Below are positions 1 through 8,297 of a DNA stretch of 64,000 nucleotides, piece by piece. Each line of letters starts with the position of its first letter. The first letter of the stretch is position 1. A program made the position numbers and the translations under genes. Source of the DNA: Bordetella sp. 02P26C-1 (GTDB lineage Bacteria; Pseudomonadota; Gammaproteobacteria; Burkholderiales; Burkholderiaceae_B); assembly GCF_009763255.1 (NCBI RefSeq), contig NZ_WSJB01000004.1, positions 62,001 to 126,000 of the forward strand. The letters are read 5' to 3'. The notes below the pieces were generated by a model. The model was not told the DNA's origin. It worked only from the letters and a program-made list of their open reading frames with translations, and made no database searches.

Positions 1-1065
1 GGCCGTACGGGCAATGACCTGCACTATCGTGGCTACGACATTCTCGACTTCGCGGGTGAAGCCGAATTCGAAGAAATCGCGCACCTGCTTGTGCATGGCA
101 AGCTGCCGAACAAGGCGGAACTGAAGGCGTATAAGGACAAGCTGCGCTCGATGCGCGGTCTGCCGGCGCAACTGCAAACGGCTTTGGAAGCCCTGCCCGC
201 CTCCAGCCACCCGATGGATGTGATGCGCACGGCGGTGTCGGTGCTGGGCTGCGTGCTGCCCGAGAAGGATGACCACAACATCCCGGGCGCGCGCGATATT
301 GCTGACCGCTTGATGGCAAATCTGGGTTCGGCGCTGCTGTACTGGTATCACTACAGCCACAACGGCCACGTGATCGATGTGCAAACGGATGATGACAGCA
401 TTGGCGGTCATTTCCTGCATCTGCTGCACGGTGTGAAGCCTTCGGATGAGTGGGTGCGTGCGATGCACACCTCGCTGATCCTGTACGCGGAGCATGAGTT
501 CAATGCGTCCACGTTCACCTGCCGCGTGATCGCGGGTACGGGGTCGGACATGTACTCGGCTATCGCCGGGGGGATCGGCGCGCTGCGTGGGCCGAAGCAT
601 GGTGGCGCCAACGAAGTGGCGTTCGAGGTGCAAAAGCGTTACGACAGCCCGGACGAAGCAGAGGCCGATATCCGTCGCCGCGTGGAAGCCAAGGAAGTCA
701 TCATCGGCTTTGGTCATCCGGTCTACACGGTTTCGGATCCGCGCAACAAGGTCATCAAGGAAGTGGCTCGCAAGCTTTCGAAAAAAGCCGGTACGACCAA
801 GATGTACGACATCGCCGAGCGGTTGGAGACGGTGATGTGGGAAGTCAAAAAGATGTTCCCGAACTTGGACTGGTTCTCGGCGGTGAGCTATCACATGATG
901 GGCGTGCCGACGGCAATGTTCACGCCGCTGTTTGTGCTGGCACGTACGGCGGGATGGTCGGCGCACATCATTGAGCAACGAGTGGATAACAAGATCATTC
1001 GTCCTACGGCTAATTATGTGGGGCCGGAGGATCAGGAATACGTGCCGCTTTCTAAGCGGAAGTAA
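1..1065 (+). CDS. prpC: 2-methylcitrate synthase PrpC (5' end cut by window)
   Basis: Condenses propionyl-CoA with oxaloacetate to 2-methylcitrate, the first step of the methylcitrate cycle, in the cytoplasm. The frame is open from base 1 ([14 protein letters not shown]...), so the true start lies left of the window and only the last 354 residues are seen. Citrate-synthase signatures are present: [16 protein letters not shown] around the substrate histidine, [13 protein letters not shown], and the C-terminal arginine-rich region before PLSKRK. PrpC is preferred over housekeeping citrate synthase because of its length, the short-form sequence and the prpF/acnD/prpD genes 14 kb downstream. A strong terminator follows at once. 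Confidence 0.93.
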   Translation, partial: GRTGNDLHYRGYDILDFAGEAEFEEIAHLLVHGKLPNKAELKAYKDKLRSMRGLPAQLQTALEALPASSHPMDVMRTAVSVLGCVLPEKDDHNIPGARDIADRLMANLGSALLYWYHYSHNGHVIDVQTDDDSIGGHFLHLLHGVKPSDEWVRAMHTSLILYAEHEFNASTFTCRVIAGTGSDMYSAIAGGIGALRGPKHGGANEVAFEVQKRYDSPDEAEADIRRRVEAKEVIIGFGHPVYTVSDPRNKVIKEVARKLSKKAGTTKMYDIAERLETVMWEVKKMFPNLDWFSAVSYHMMGVPTAMFTPLFVLARTAGWSAHIIEQRVDNKIIRPTANYVGPEDQEYVPLSKRK

Positions 1066-1100
1066 GGCTACGTGCGTTCTTGAATGCTGCGTTTTGAAGG

Positions 1101-1132
1101 GAACTCACTGCCGGCGGCAGTGAGTTCTTTTT
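1101..1132 (+). terminator. Rho-independent terminator of prpC
   Basis: A perfect 12-bp stem (GAACTCACTGCC / GGCAGTGAGTTC) with a GGC loop is followed directly by TTTTT. It starts 35 bases after the prpC stop and closes the prp transcription unit before the accessory block. Confidence 0.93.
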
Positions 1133-1477
1133 CGCGGGTACGCTCAGACAGGACCCGGCCAACACGCTGTGGGCAGGCATGGCTCGCAGAAACACTTAAC
1201 TGGGCGAAGTCGGCCCACCCCTATCCAAACTCGACGAGCCCGGATTTTCGATCTCTAGGCGAGCGAACCTGCCGCCTATATCCGTCCGCCAAGCAGCATC
1301 AAGAGGCCATCCTCCGGTTTCCTTGGAGATATTAGCTCGGAGTGCGTTCTGCAGATGAGGTTGGCTGACTTGGCATAGTGCGGCCTCTGGGTCGGGGTTC
1401 GGGAGTTGAGATATTTGTTGCGCGGGCCGAGTCCAACGGGGCGCTTCCTACCGTGATGAAGGGAGTGTGTATTCCAT
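1133..1477. other. Intergenic stretch, no gene seen
   Basis: About 345 bases between the prpC terminator and the stop of the leftward thiol dioxygenase. The short open frames here have no recognisable domain and poor start contexts. It is the left junction of the accessory block; I found no integrase, direct repeat or tRNA end in it. Confidence 0.5.
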
Positions 1478-2086
1478 TTATTTCAACGTCAGGCGCACTT
1501 CGGCAGAGCGGTCCCAAAGGTTCGGGACATGGGCGGAAGAATATCCGGAGACAAATGGTTTAGTCTGTCCGGTGTCGGGATCGAACACATGGCGTGCGAT
1601 CGCGCCTATGTTGCCTCCATACAGGTGAATGCTGATCGACACCGCGTCTTCGCAGGCATTCCAGACGCGATGAATATCTCCCCCGAGGGGGGAGAGGACA
1701 TCAATCTGGCCCGGCTGCAACGCGGTGGGCGCACCATCTGGAACGCAAGCGGAAGCAGTTTTGAGGTAACGCTGGCTGAACTCGCTGCCGCGCAACATAG
1801 CGACGTAGCCCCAGACTGCGTGGTCGTGTACAGGCGTGGACTGGCCCGGTCCCCATACGAAACTCACTAAGCTAAAGCGTTCTAGCGGATCGCAGTGTAG
1901 TAAATGTTGCTGGTAGTACTCAGGGTGTGGTGCTGCGCAGGATTCTGGCAGCCAATCGTCGTGTGCCACGAGGTCTGCCAAAGCCGCCTGCAATGTCGGC
2001 CCGGCCATGCCGCTAGAACCGTGACGATCAGCGAGAAGCGTCGCCTCGGCAACGAAGGCACGCAGGCGGCCTAGGTTGGCAAACAT
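1478..2086 (-). CDS. mdo: Thiol dioxygenase, probable 3-mercaptopropionate dioxygenase
   Basis: Predicted mononuclear non-haem iron cupin oxidising a thiol to a sulfinate. Of 202 residues, iron ligands read as H87 and H89 (TPVHDHAVWG) and H139 (GGDIHR). The outer-sphere triad S152-H154-Y156 (SISIHLY) is present. Known family facts: mammalian cysteine dioxygenase has an Arg that binds the cysteine carboxylate and a Cys-Tyr crosslink. Here Gln60 stands at the position that is Gln in bacterial 3-mercaptopropionate dioxygenase, and a Gly (G93) replaces the crosslink Cys, both pointing to the 3-mercaptopropionate subtype. The start codon overlaps the stop of the acuI-like gene by one base (TAATG), so the two are translationally coupled. 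Substrate is inferred. Confidence 0.8.
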   Translation of the reverse strand: MFANLGRLRAFVAEATLLADRHGSSGMAGPTLQAALADLVAHDDWLPESCAAPHPEYYQQHLLHCDPLERFSLVSFVWGPGQSTPVHDHAVWGYVAMLRGSEFSQRYLKTASACVPDGAPTALQPGQIDVLSPLGGDIHRVWNACEDAVSISIHLYGGNIGAIARHVFDPDTGQTKPFVSGYSSAHVPNLWDRSAEVRLTLK

Positions 2087-3075
2087 TATTGATCCTCTAC
2101 CTTGATTAACACTCGGCCATGCAACAATTTACCGGCTAGCAGCGGCTCGGCATACCTTACCGCCTGGTCTAGCGGTACTTCCTCAGCCATGGTGTCGATA
2201 ATTTCACCGGGAAGGCTGGCACCTAGGTCTGCCCAAGCCACATGACGCTGAGCCATGGGCGCGTAGACACTGTCGACGCCTGCCAGCGTCACGCCGCGCA
2301 AAATGAACGGTGCGACGCTGGCAGGCAGGTCCATGCCTTGCGCCAAGCCGCAAGCGGCGACCACACCACCATAACGCATGGCCGCGCATGCATTGGCCAA
2401 CGTATGGCTTCCCACACTATCTACGACTCCTGCCCAGAGCTCCTTTTGCAGGGGCTTTCCAGGCTCGGATAATTGGGCGCGGTCGACAATGCGCGTCGCC
2501 CCTAGTGCCTGGAGCCGAGCATGAGAGTCGACGCGGCCCGTGCTGGCCACCACCTCATAGCCTCGGCGCGCGAGCAATGCGATAGCAGTACTTCCCACGC
2601 CACCGTTCGCGCCTGTGACCAGCACTGGACCAGTGTCGGGCTTGAGCCCCAGAGCCTCAAGTCGGTGCACGCACAACATAGCCGTATAACCAGCAGTTCC
2701 CAACATCATGCTGCGCCGGGTGGTCAGTCCCTCAGGGACGTGCTGCAACCATTTGGCAGGCACGCGTGCATATTGCGCCAGGCCACCCCATCGAGACTCG
2801 CCCAGCCCCCAGCCATTTAGCAGAACGGCATCACCAGGAGCGAACTCGGGGTCGTCAGAGTGTGCGACCACACCAGCAAAGTCGATACCGGGCACCATCG
2901 GAAACTGCCGCACGACCGGTGCTTTGCCGGTGATGGCTAACGCATCCTTGTAATTTAGTGTAGAGAACTGCACCCTAACCGTGACCGAGCCTTCCGGCAA
3001 TTGATCATGATTGACCTGGGTCAGTTCGGCATGGGTCACTTCATCTCGTTGCAGAAGTAAAGCTGAAAAAGTCAT
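2086..3075 (-). CDS. acuI: Acryloyl-CoA reductase / MDR quinone oxidoreductase (AcuI/YhdH family)
   Basis: NADPH-dependent medium-chain reductase of 329 residues; characterised AcuI enzymes reduce acryloyl-CoA to propionyl-CoA. Seen: GroES-like N-terminus with the family string LNYKDALAITGK, PGIDFAGVV, and the nucleotide-binding GANGGVGSTAIALLARRG. No zinc-ligand cysteine set is visible, as expected for this family. I chose the internal ATG at 3075 because AGGAGG precedes it, rather than the upstream ATG at 3156. It ends in the start of the dioxygenase gene. The neighbouring CoA ligase and crotonase make a CoA-thioester substrate plausible. Confidence 0.83.
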   Translation of the reverse strand: MTFSALLLQRDEVTHAELTQVNHDQLPEGSVTVRVQFSTLNYKDALAITGKAPVVRQFPMVPGIDFAGVVAHSDDPEFAPGDAVLLNGWGLGESRWGGLAQYARVPAKWLQHVPEGLTTRRSMMLGTAGYTAMLCVHRLEALGLKPDTGPVLVTGANGGVGSTAIALLARRGYEVVASTGRVDSHARLQALGATRIVDRAQLSEPGKPLQKELWAGVVDSVGSHTLANACAAMRYGGVVAACGLAQGMDLPASVAPFILRGVTLAGVDSVYAPMAQRHVAWADLGASLPGEIIDTMAEEVPLDQAVRYAEPLLAGKLLHGRVLIKVEDQ

Positions 3076-3162
3076 AGTTCCCTCCTGGTTACTGCGAGGA
3101 TCTCTACGCGGTACGAGCGCGATGCCGGTGACGGCGCGTCTCGGCCCTCGATCCATTGCGTT

Positions 3163-3909
3163 CTAGCGTCCTTCGAATCGAGGTTCGCGCTTACTGCGAA
3201 AACTGTCCAGCCCTTCCTGATAATCGGCGCTGGAGAAAACCCGTTCGGTTTCTCGCCATGCCAAGCCGGCTGTTTCGACGGGGCTTTGCGCGATAGTCGC
3301 CGCCGCGAAGCGTTTAAGCATAGCCATCACCAAGGGGGCGTTACCAGCCAAGCGGCGAGCAAGCTTCATCGCTTCTTCCAAATGCTCACCGGGCTCTGCC
3401 AGACGATTGACCAGCCCGACCTCGTAAGCGCGCTGGGCGTCGACTACGTCGCCTAGCAACATCAATTCCATGGCAACCTTATGCGGAATGCGGGCCGCCA
3501 GCGATGCAATCATTCCTCCGGCGAAACCCAGCTTGGGCTCGGGATAAGTGAAACGCGCGTCGCGCGTGGCCACGCACAGATCGCACATCGCGACCAGTAC
3601 CAGGGCACCGCCGACGCACCAACCGCTCACCGCGGCGATCAAAGGCTTGTCCAGAACCACCCCGACGTTCGGTGTAAAGCTACGATAGTCAGGCGGGCTC
3701 TGAGCATCGCGGTCGCGGCCTGAAGAGAACGCCTTGGTGCCCGCCGCCGTCAGAATACCTACGCGATCCTCGGGGCTGTTATTCAACCGAACCCAGGCTT
3801 GTTGCAGCCCAGCTTCCACCTCTGGGCCGATTGCATTCAGGCGGTCGGGACGATTGATCGAAATGATAGCAACGCCGTCGCGCGATTCATAAGTCACTGC
3901 TTCGCTCAT
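3163..3909 (-). CDS. Crotonase-superfamily enzyme (enoyl-CoA hydratase/isomerase-like)
   Basis: A 248-residue crotonase-fold protein that should act on an acyl-CoA. The oxyanion-hole segments are visible (AFSSGRD; SGWCVGGALVL). Canonical hydratases carry two catalytic glutamates: the second is kept (YPEPKLGFAGG), but the first, normally within GGGCELAMMCD, is replaced (GGALVLVAMCD). A simple hydratase reaction is therefore doubtful; elimination, isomerisation or hydrolysis are alternatives. The start overlaps the ligase stop (ATGA) and AGGAG-like GGAGA precedes it. An 87-base gap separates it from acuI. Confidence 0.8.
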   Translation of the reverse strand: MSEAVTYESRDGVAIISINRPDRLNAIGPEVEAGLQQAWVRLNNSPEDRVGILTAAGTKAFSSGRDRDAQSPPDYRSFTPNVGVVLDKPLIAAVSGWCVGGALVLVAMCDLCVATRDARFTYPEPKLGFAGGMIASLAARIPHKVAMELMLLGDVVDAQRAYEVGLVNRLAEPGEHLEEAMKLARRLAGNAPLVMAMLKRFAAATIAQSPVETAGLAWRETERVFSSADYQEGLDSFRSKREPRFEGR

Positions 3910-5417
3910 AATAAGTCTCCAAGTTGTTTTAACAATTGTGGTTTGAGGACCTTGCCATTCGGCGCGACCGGTAGTGCCGTGACAAACAGGATAAGGGTCG
4001 GCCGTTTGTAAGGCGACAAGCGTTCAGCTAAGTGTCCTCGTAATATGGCTTCCTGCAATTGGGCATCAGACACGGGTTCGACGACGGCGATGATTTCTTC
4101 GTTGCCCGCTCGCGTATGACCGAATACGGCGGATAACTGAACATCGGGATGGCTGTTGAGCGCTGTTTCCACCTCTAACGGCGACACATTAAAGCCGGAG
4201 CGAATAATCAAATCCTTGCTTCGACCCGTAATCTCGATGCGACCGTCGGGCAGACGGCGCGCCAAGTCCTGCGTATTGAACCAGCCATCCGGTCCAAGCA
4301 CGGTCGCCGTGATGTCGGGCGCACGGAAGTAGCCCAACATTACGTTGGGCCCTCGTAACCATAACTCGCCCACGAGTCCATCTGCCAAATCGTGCCCTGC
4401 GGCGTCACGTATACGTAGCTCCACACCGGGTGTCGCGGGACCGACGGAGGTGCCAGGGTCGAGGTCTTCCAGGCGAGTCCAGCAAGTGGCGGAAGCTTCG
4501 GTCAAGCCGTAGCCATTGTGCAGCGGCAGCTTGAACACCGCCTGTGCTTGCGCTTGTAGCGTCGGATCCAGTGGCGCCCCCCCCGCGGCGATAAATCGTA
4601 ATTGAGGCGCATGAATACCATTAGGTGCAGCCTGCATCAGGCGTGCGAACATCGCGGGAGCGCCTTGCAAAATGCTTATGTGCTCATGAGCCAAGGCCGC
4701 CAGGCAGTCTTGCGAATGAAACCGCGCTACCAGCCGAATGTGTGCCCCCGACGACAAGGTGCCAATCAGGCCTGACGAAAGCCCCATGACGTGCGTGATG
4801 GGCAGGACACCGTACACACGGTCGCTGGGCGTGACCTGGCGCAAGGTTCGCATCAGATTGCCGATGTGCAGCAGATTGGCGTGGGTGAGCATGACTCCTT
4901 TCGGGGTCCCCGTGCTGCCAGTGGTATATATCAGCGCGGCGACTTGCCGGTGAGACTCAGGGTACACGGGCTCCGCCATGCTGGAATGGTCCTCCTTGCC
5001 TACCGCTACGGTACCGAATGACCTGGTCTCTTGAACGGCGCCATGTCGCTGCGCATGAACGGCCGCATCGGCCGAAGCATCCAGCACGTACAGCACGCGC
5101 CGGGGCTGCGCCAGACTTATCACCGCGTCAACCTCGAGCACCGCACGACGGGCATTTTCCATCACGGCCCATAAATCGAGTTTGCCCGCCGCCAAAACCA
5201 GGGTGGCCAGTGCCGCGCTGTTTTCCCCAACGAGCATGACGCGCTGGCCGGGTTTCAGGCCCAGCTCGCACAGAAACGCCTTCGCGTCCTCAACGCGCTC
5301 GGCCAGCGCGGCATAGGTCCAGGCTACCTTTGCATCCGACAGGGCTAGCTGCGTGGGTCTAACCCGCGCCCAATGCACCAGGCAATCGGCTAGTCGGTTT
5401 AATGCGGGCGCGCTCAT
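3906..5417 (-). CDS. Acyl-CoA synthetase (AMP-binding, class I)
   Basis: Activates a carboxylic acid to its CoA thioester through an acyl-adenylate. The 503-residue protein shows the P-loop IYTTGSTGTPKG near residue 160, the GYGLTEAS motif, WFNTQDLARRLPDGRIEITGRSKD and the C-terminal catalytic lysine in LPVAPNGKVLKPQ. The ATG at 5417 is chosen because it overlaps the upstream Bug gene stop (ATGA) and follows a GAAGGTGG ribosome site; the ATG at 5456 lies inside the Bug gene. Substrate unknown; a short organic acid delivered by the Bug protein and then processed by the coupled crotonase is inferred. Confidence 0.88.
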   Translation of the reverse strand: MSAPALNRLADCLVHWARVRPTQLALSDAKVAWTYAALAERVEDAKAFLCELGLKPGQRVMLVGENSAALATLVLAAGKLDLWAVMENARRAVLEVDAVISLAQPRRVLYVLDASADAAVHAQRHGAVQETRSFGTVAVGKEDHSSMAEPVYPESHRQVAALIYTTGSTGTPKGVMLTHANLLHIGNLMRTLRQVTPSDRVYGVLPITHVMGLSSGLIGTLSSGAHIRLVARFHSQDCLAALAHEHISILQGAPAMFARLMQAAPNGIHAPQLRFIAAGGAPLDPTLQAQAQAVFKLPLHNGYGLTEASATCWTRLEDLDPGTSVGPATPGVELRIRDAAGHDLADGLVGELWLRGPNVMLGYFRAPDITATVLGPDGWFNTQDLARRLPDGRIEITGRSKDLIIRSGFNVSPLEVETALNSHPDVQLSAVFGHTRAGNEEIIAVVEPVSDAQLQEAILRGHLAERLSPYKRPTLILFVTALPVAPNGKVLKPQLLKQLGDLL

Positions 5418-6382
5418 TGCGGCACCACCTTCATCTCGTCCATCAGCCTTTTCCACCGCTGCAGCTCGGACTGGACATATTGGCCAAACGCCTCAGGAGT
5501 AGAACCCGCCGCCTCGGCGCCAAGCGTCGTCAGAGTTTTGCGCACGCCCTCGGTCTTGAGCAACTCGTTGATTTCGGCACTGACGCGATCCACGATAGGT
5601 TTAGGGGTGCCGGCTGGCGCCCATACTCCGTACCAGGCCGTCACGTCATAGCCGGGAAGGGTTTCGCCAATGGTCGGCACGTCAGGCAGATAACTGGATC
5701 GTTTCGATGTCGTCACACCAAGCACGCGCACTTGATCGGCGGTGATGTATGGCAGCGCCTCGTTCGAAAAGAACATCGTCGTTTGGTCGCCCAGCACGGC
5801 TTGGATTGCTTCGGTGCCACCCTTAAATGGCACATTGACGATCTTTGCGCCGGACATCACTTTCAAAAGCTCGCACGAGAGATACGGCGATGACCCAATA
5901 CCAGAAGTCGAACAGCTCAGCGCTTCGGGGTCACGCTTGGCCAGCACTATTAACTCGGCGACGTCTTTAACGGGTACTTTCTTACCAACAGCCAGATAAT
6001 TGGGTATCGTAATGACCTGAGCGACGGGCGCTAGATCTGTACTCAGGTTGTATAGGGGCTCTTTATAAAAGAACGTGTTGAGCACGTTAGAGATACTGCC
6101 CAGCAAGAAGGTATAGCCATCGGGATCCGCACGCGACACGAATTGGGAGCCCAGCATGCTGCCCGCACCCGGTTTATTCTCAACGACGACGGTCTGTTTC
6201 AGGCTCGTGCCCAGACGCGCGGCAATCATGCGTCCTAATGTGTCCGAAGCGCCTCCCGCCGAGTAAGGCACGATCATCCGAATGGGCTTGTCATTTGGCC
6301 AAGCGGCCTGCGCCTGAAACGGGGCTAGGGCCATCAGCATGAGAGACGCAAACAGGCCGCTAGGGCGTATGTGAAAGCTCAT
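5414..6382 (-). CDS. Bug/TctC family periplasmic solute-binding protein
   Basis: Binds a small carboxylate in the periplasm, usually for a tripartite tricarboxylate transporter. It has 322 residues, a signal peptide (hydrophobic LFASLMLMALAPFQAQA, cleavage likely after AQA) and the family strings WPNDKPIRMIVPYSAGGASDTLGR and VVENKPGAGSMLG. No TctA/TctB membrane genes adjoin it, which is common in Alcaligenaceae where Bug proteins are greatly expanded. GGAGGAG precedes the ATG. It sits between the AhpD-like and CoA-ligase genes in the leftward unit, so it probably senses or imports the pathway substrate. Confidence 0.9.
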   Translation of the reverse strand: MSFHIRPSGLFASLMLMALAPFQAQAAWPNDKPIRMIVPYSAGGASDTLGRMIAARLGTSLKQTVVVENKPGAGSMLGSQFVSRADPDGYTFLLGSISNVLNTFFYKEPLYNLSTDLAPVAQVITIPNYLAVGKKVPVKDVAELIVLAKRDPEALSCSTSGIGSSPYLSCELLKVMSGAKIVNVPFKGGTEAIQAVLGDQTTMFFSNEALPYITADQVRVLGVTTSKRSSYLPDVPTIGETLPGYDVTAWYGVWAPAGTPKPIVDRVSAEINELLKTEGVRKTLTTLGAEAAGSTPEAFGQYVQSELQRWKRLMDEMKVVPQ

Positions 6383-6448
6383 GTTTTATCTCCTCCACCC
6401 CGGTCATGCGGGGTGAGTAATTTTCTTAGTGATGGATGGCCCGCGCGA

Positions 6449-6790
6449 TCAGCGCTGGAATTCCCCGAATGCCTCGAGTGCGCGTGCCGAATACACATAG
6501 GCCGCGCCCGCGTTCAGGGCAATGGCGGTACCGAGCGCTTCGGCGACTTCTTCTTTCGTCGCACCGGCTTGGTGTGCCGCCGCTGCATGAGATGAAATGC
6601 ACCCGTCACAGCGCGTCGTCACTGCCACGGCGAGGGCAATCAACTCGCGCGTTTTGGCGTCCAGCGCTTGGCCCTTAGCCAGCGCCTCGTTAAGCCCGCG
6701 GTACGCGGCGACGACGGGCGGGTTAGATTCGGCAAGAGCCCCGGCTGCTTTGCGCAGGTTGGTCAGGGTGTCGGTCCAGTTATTCATCAT
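6449..6790 (-). CDS. Carboxymuconolactone decarboxylase / AhpD-like protein
   Basis: Small helical CMD-family protein of 113 residues. The AhpD-type redox motif is present: CDGCISSHAAAAHQAG, with the CxxC pair and a following histidine. Family members are either peroxide-reducing AhpD-like enzymes or decarboxylases lacking the cysteines; the CxxC favours the redox type. It lies between the Bug gene and the enolase-superfamily gene in the leftward unit. Its job in the pathway is unclear; protection from peroxide or persulfide by-products is only a guess. Confidence 0.85.
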   Translation of the reverse strand: MMNNWTDTLTNLRKAAGALAESNPPVVAAYRGLNEALAKGQALDAKTRELIALAVAVTTRCDGCISSHAAAAHQAGATKEEVAEALGTAIALNAGAAYVYSARALEAFGEFQR

Positions 6791-6843
6791 GATCTAGCTC
6801 CTTGGTGCTGGTTGGCAAAGTGGCGGCGAATACCGCCAGGGAC

Positions 6844-8046
6844 TCAAGCGCGCGCGCGTGGCTGAATCAGCCCCCCGCCCGATTTGGACGGATGGGCGCG
6901 CAGTGCATCTTCGATAGGGTCGGTTCCCCAACCAGGTCGGTCAGGGAGGATCAAATATCCGTCCTGGTATTGGGGAGCATGTGTAAACAGTTCATCGTCC
7001 CAAGCCAGGCGGTCAATGTCGGTTTCCATAATGCGGAAATTCGGCACCGCGCAAGCAAAGTGCGCGTTCATGAACGTGCACAGGTGGCCATAAAAATTAT
7101 GAGGAGCCACGTTCACTTCATGGGCCTCGGCCAAGTCGGCGATCTTCATCGACTGCCATACCCCATTCCAAACAGCATCGACAATGCCTACATCGATGGC
7201 GTTGGCCCGCAGATAGGGCATGAACTCTCGCGCGCCAAACAATGTTTCGCATGAACTTATTGGGTGAGGGCTATGCTGACGGATATACGCAAGAGCATCC
7301 GGACTGTAGCTGTCGATCTCCACCCAAAACAGATCGTGGTCAGCGATACTGCGCAACAGTTTCAGATAGCCCTCAGTTTTGGCGTTGAAGTTAAGGTCAA
7401 GCAAGATATCCATGTCGGGACCCGCACCGTCGCGCAGGGCTTCGAGGCTGTCGCGCAGATTGCGTATCAATCTGCGCTCAACGTTGAGCTCGGGGTAAAA
7501 CGGGGCGGAAAAACCAGGGCGCCAAGCATGTGCTGGCCCATCGTCGAATAGAAATAAGTTCGTTTTCAGGGCAGTGAAGCCACGCTCTCGTGCGAGTCCG
7601 CCCATGGCTTTCACGCCGTCCAGGTCCGTGACGGGGGGGCCGAAATAAGTCGGATGATTAATGCGCCAGGCTGGGCAGTGTGACCAGTAGACTCGCAAAC
7701 GGTCGCGTACCTTTCCCCCCAGCAGCTCGTAGCAGGGCACCCCTAACGCTTTGGCCCGTACGTCAAGCAAGGCGTTCTCCAGCGCTCCGATCCCCTCGCC
7801 GACCACGCCGCCGGCAGCCGGCCGAGTGCGGCTGTATGCCTCGGCGAAAAAACGTTGCGGCCCCGGCACGGGCTGACCGACCAATCCGCGTGCCAGTTGT
7901 TCGATAACAGCGGTCACGCCTGGTGACCCGAACCCCTCGTCGTACTCGCTCCATCCCACGATGCCTTCATCGGTCTGAACTTTCAAGAAATGGTAATTGC
8001 GCCAACCGGCGTCACACGCCAGAGTCTCGATAGCGGTAATTTTCAT
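6844..8046 (-). CDS. Mandelate racemase/muconate lactonizing enzyme family protein
   Basis: Enolase-superfamily enzyme of 400 residues that should abstract the alpha proton of a carboxylate. Visible ligands: Asp in ILLDLNFN, Glu in FWVEID, Glu in SSCETLFG, and the Asp/His dyad typical of the mandelate racemase subgroup (His in NVAPHNFYGHL). The usual KxK on strand two reads K-T-N (FTALKTNLF), a pattern known in some sugar-acid dehydratases such as galactonate dehydratase. That favours dehydration over racemisation. The ATG at 8046 follows AAGGA; the upstream in-frame ATG at 8118 lacks family homology. Substrate unknown. Confidence 0.85.
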   Translation of the reverse strand: MKITAIETLACDAGWRNYHFLKVQTDEGIVGWSEYDEGFGSPGVTAVIEQLARGLVGQPVPGPQRFFAEAYSRTRPAAGGVVGEGIGALENALLDVRAKALGVPCYELLGGKVRDRLRVYWSHCPAWRINHPTYFGPPVTDLDGVKAMGGLARERGFTALKTNLFLFDDGPAHAWRPGFSAPFYPELNVERRLIRNLRDSLEALRDGAGPDMDILLDLNFNAKTEGYLKLLRSIADHDLFWVEIDSYSPDALAYIRQHSPHPISSCETLFGAREFMPYLRANAIDVGIVDAVWNGVWQSMKIADLAEAHEVNVAPHNFYGHLCTFMNAHFACAVPNFRIMETDIDRLAWDDELFTHAPQYQDGYLILPDRPGWGTDPIEDALRAHPSKSGGGLIQPRARA

Positions 8047-8108
8047 CAAAAAGTCCTTAAGTCCTGAAATATGGGATGAGACTTCTTTAATTCGGGATTT
8101 CTTGAATA

Positions 8109-8135
8109 GTACGCGCAAAATTTTTTCCGTACAAC
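8109..8135 (-). promoter_or_regulatory. Possible promoter and inverted repeat of the leftward catabolic unit
   Basis: On the minus strand TTGTAC and TACTAT are separated by 17 bases, upstream of the enolase-superfamily gene at 8046. Overlapping it is GTACG-N14-CGTAC. The match to the sigma-70 consensus is moderate only, so this is a weak call. Confidence 0.35.
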
Positions 8136-8297
8136 GGTTTGAACTCGTTGTGCCGAAATTGCGGATTCGAGCGCTGGCTCAGCCAGGACCGCAGGGTGCG
8201 AGCGTGGCTGTGCGAACATGGTGCGTGGGGGAGAATGCGGGCGTTACCCGCATCGAGGCATGGCGCCCACAGCCGTGGGCACTGCAAGGGTGGACCG

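Noticed and set aside
1084-1335. Small open frame after prpC
   Set aside because: Begins inside the prpC terminator; no ribosome site or family signature.
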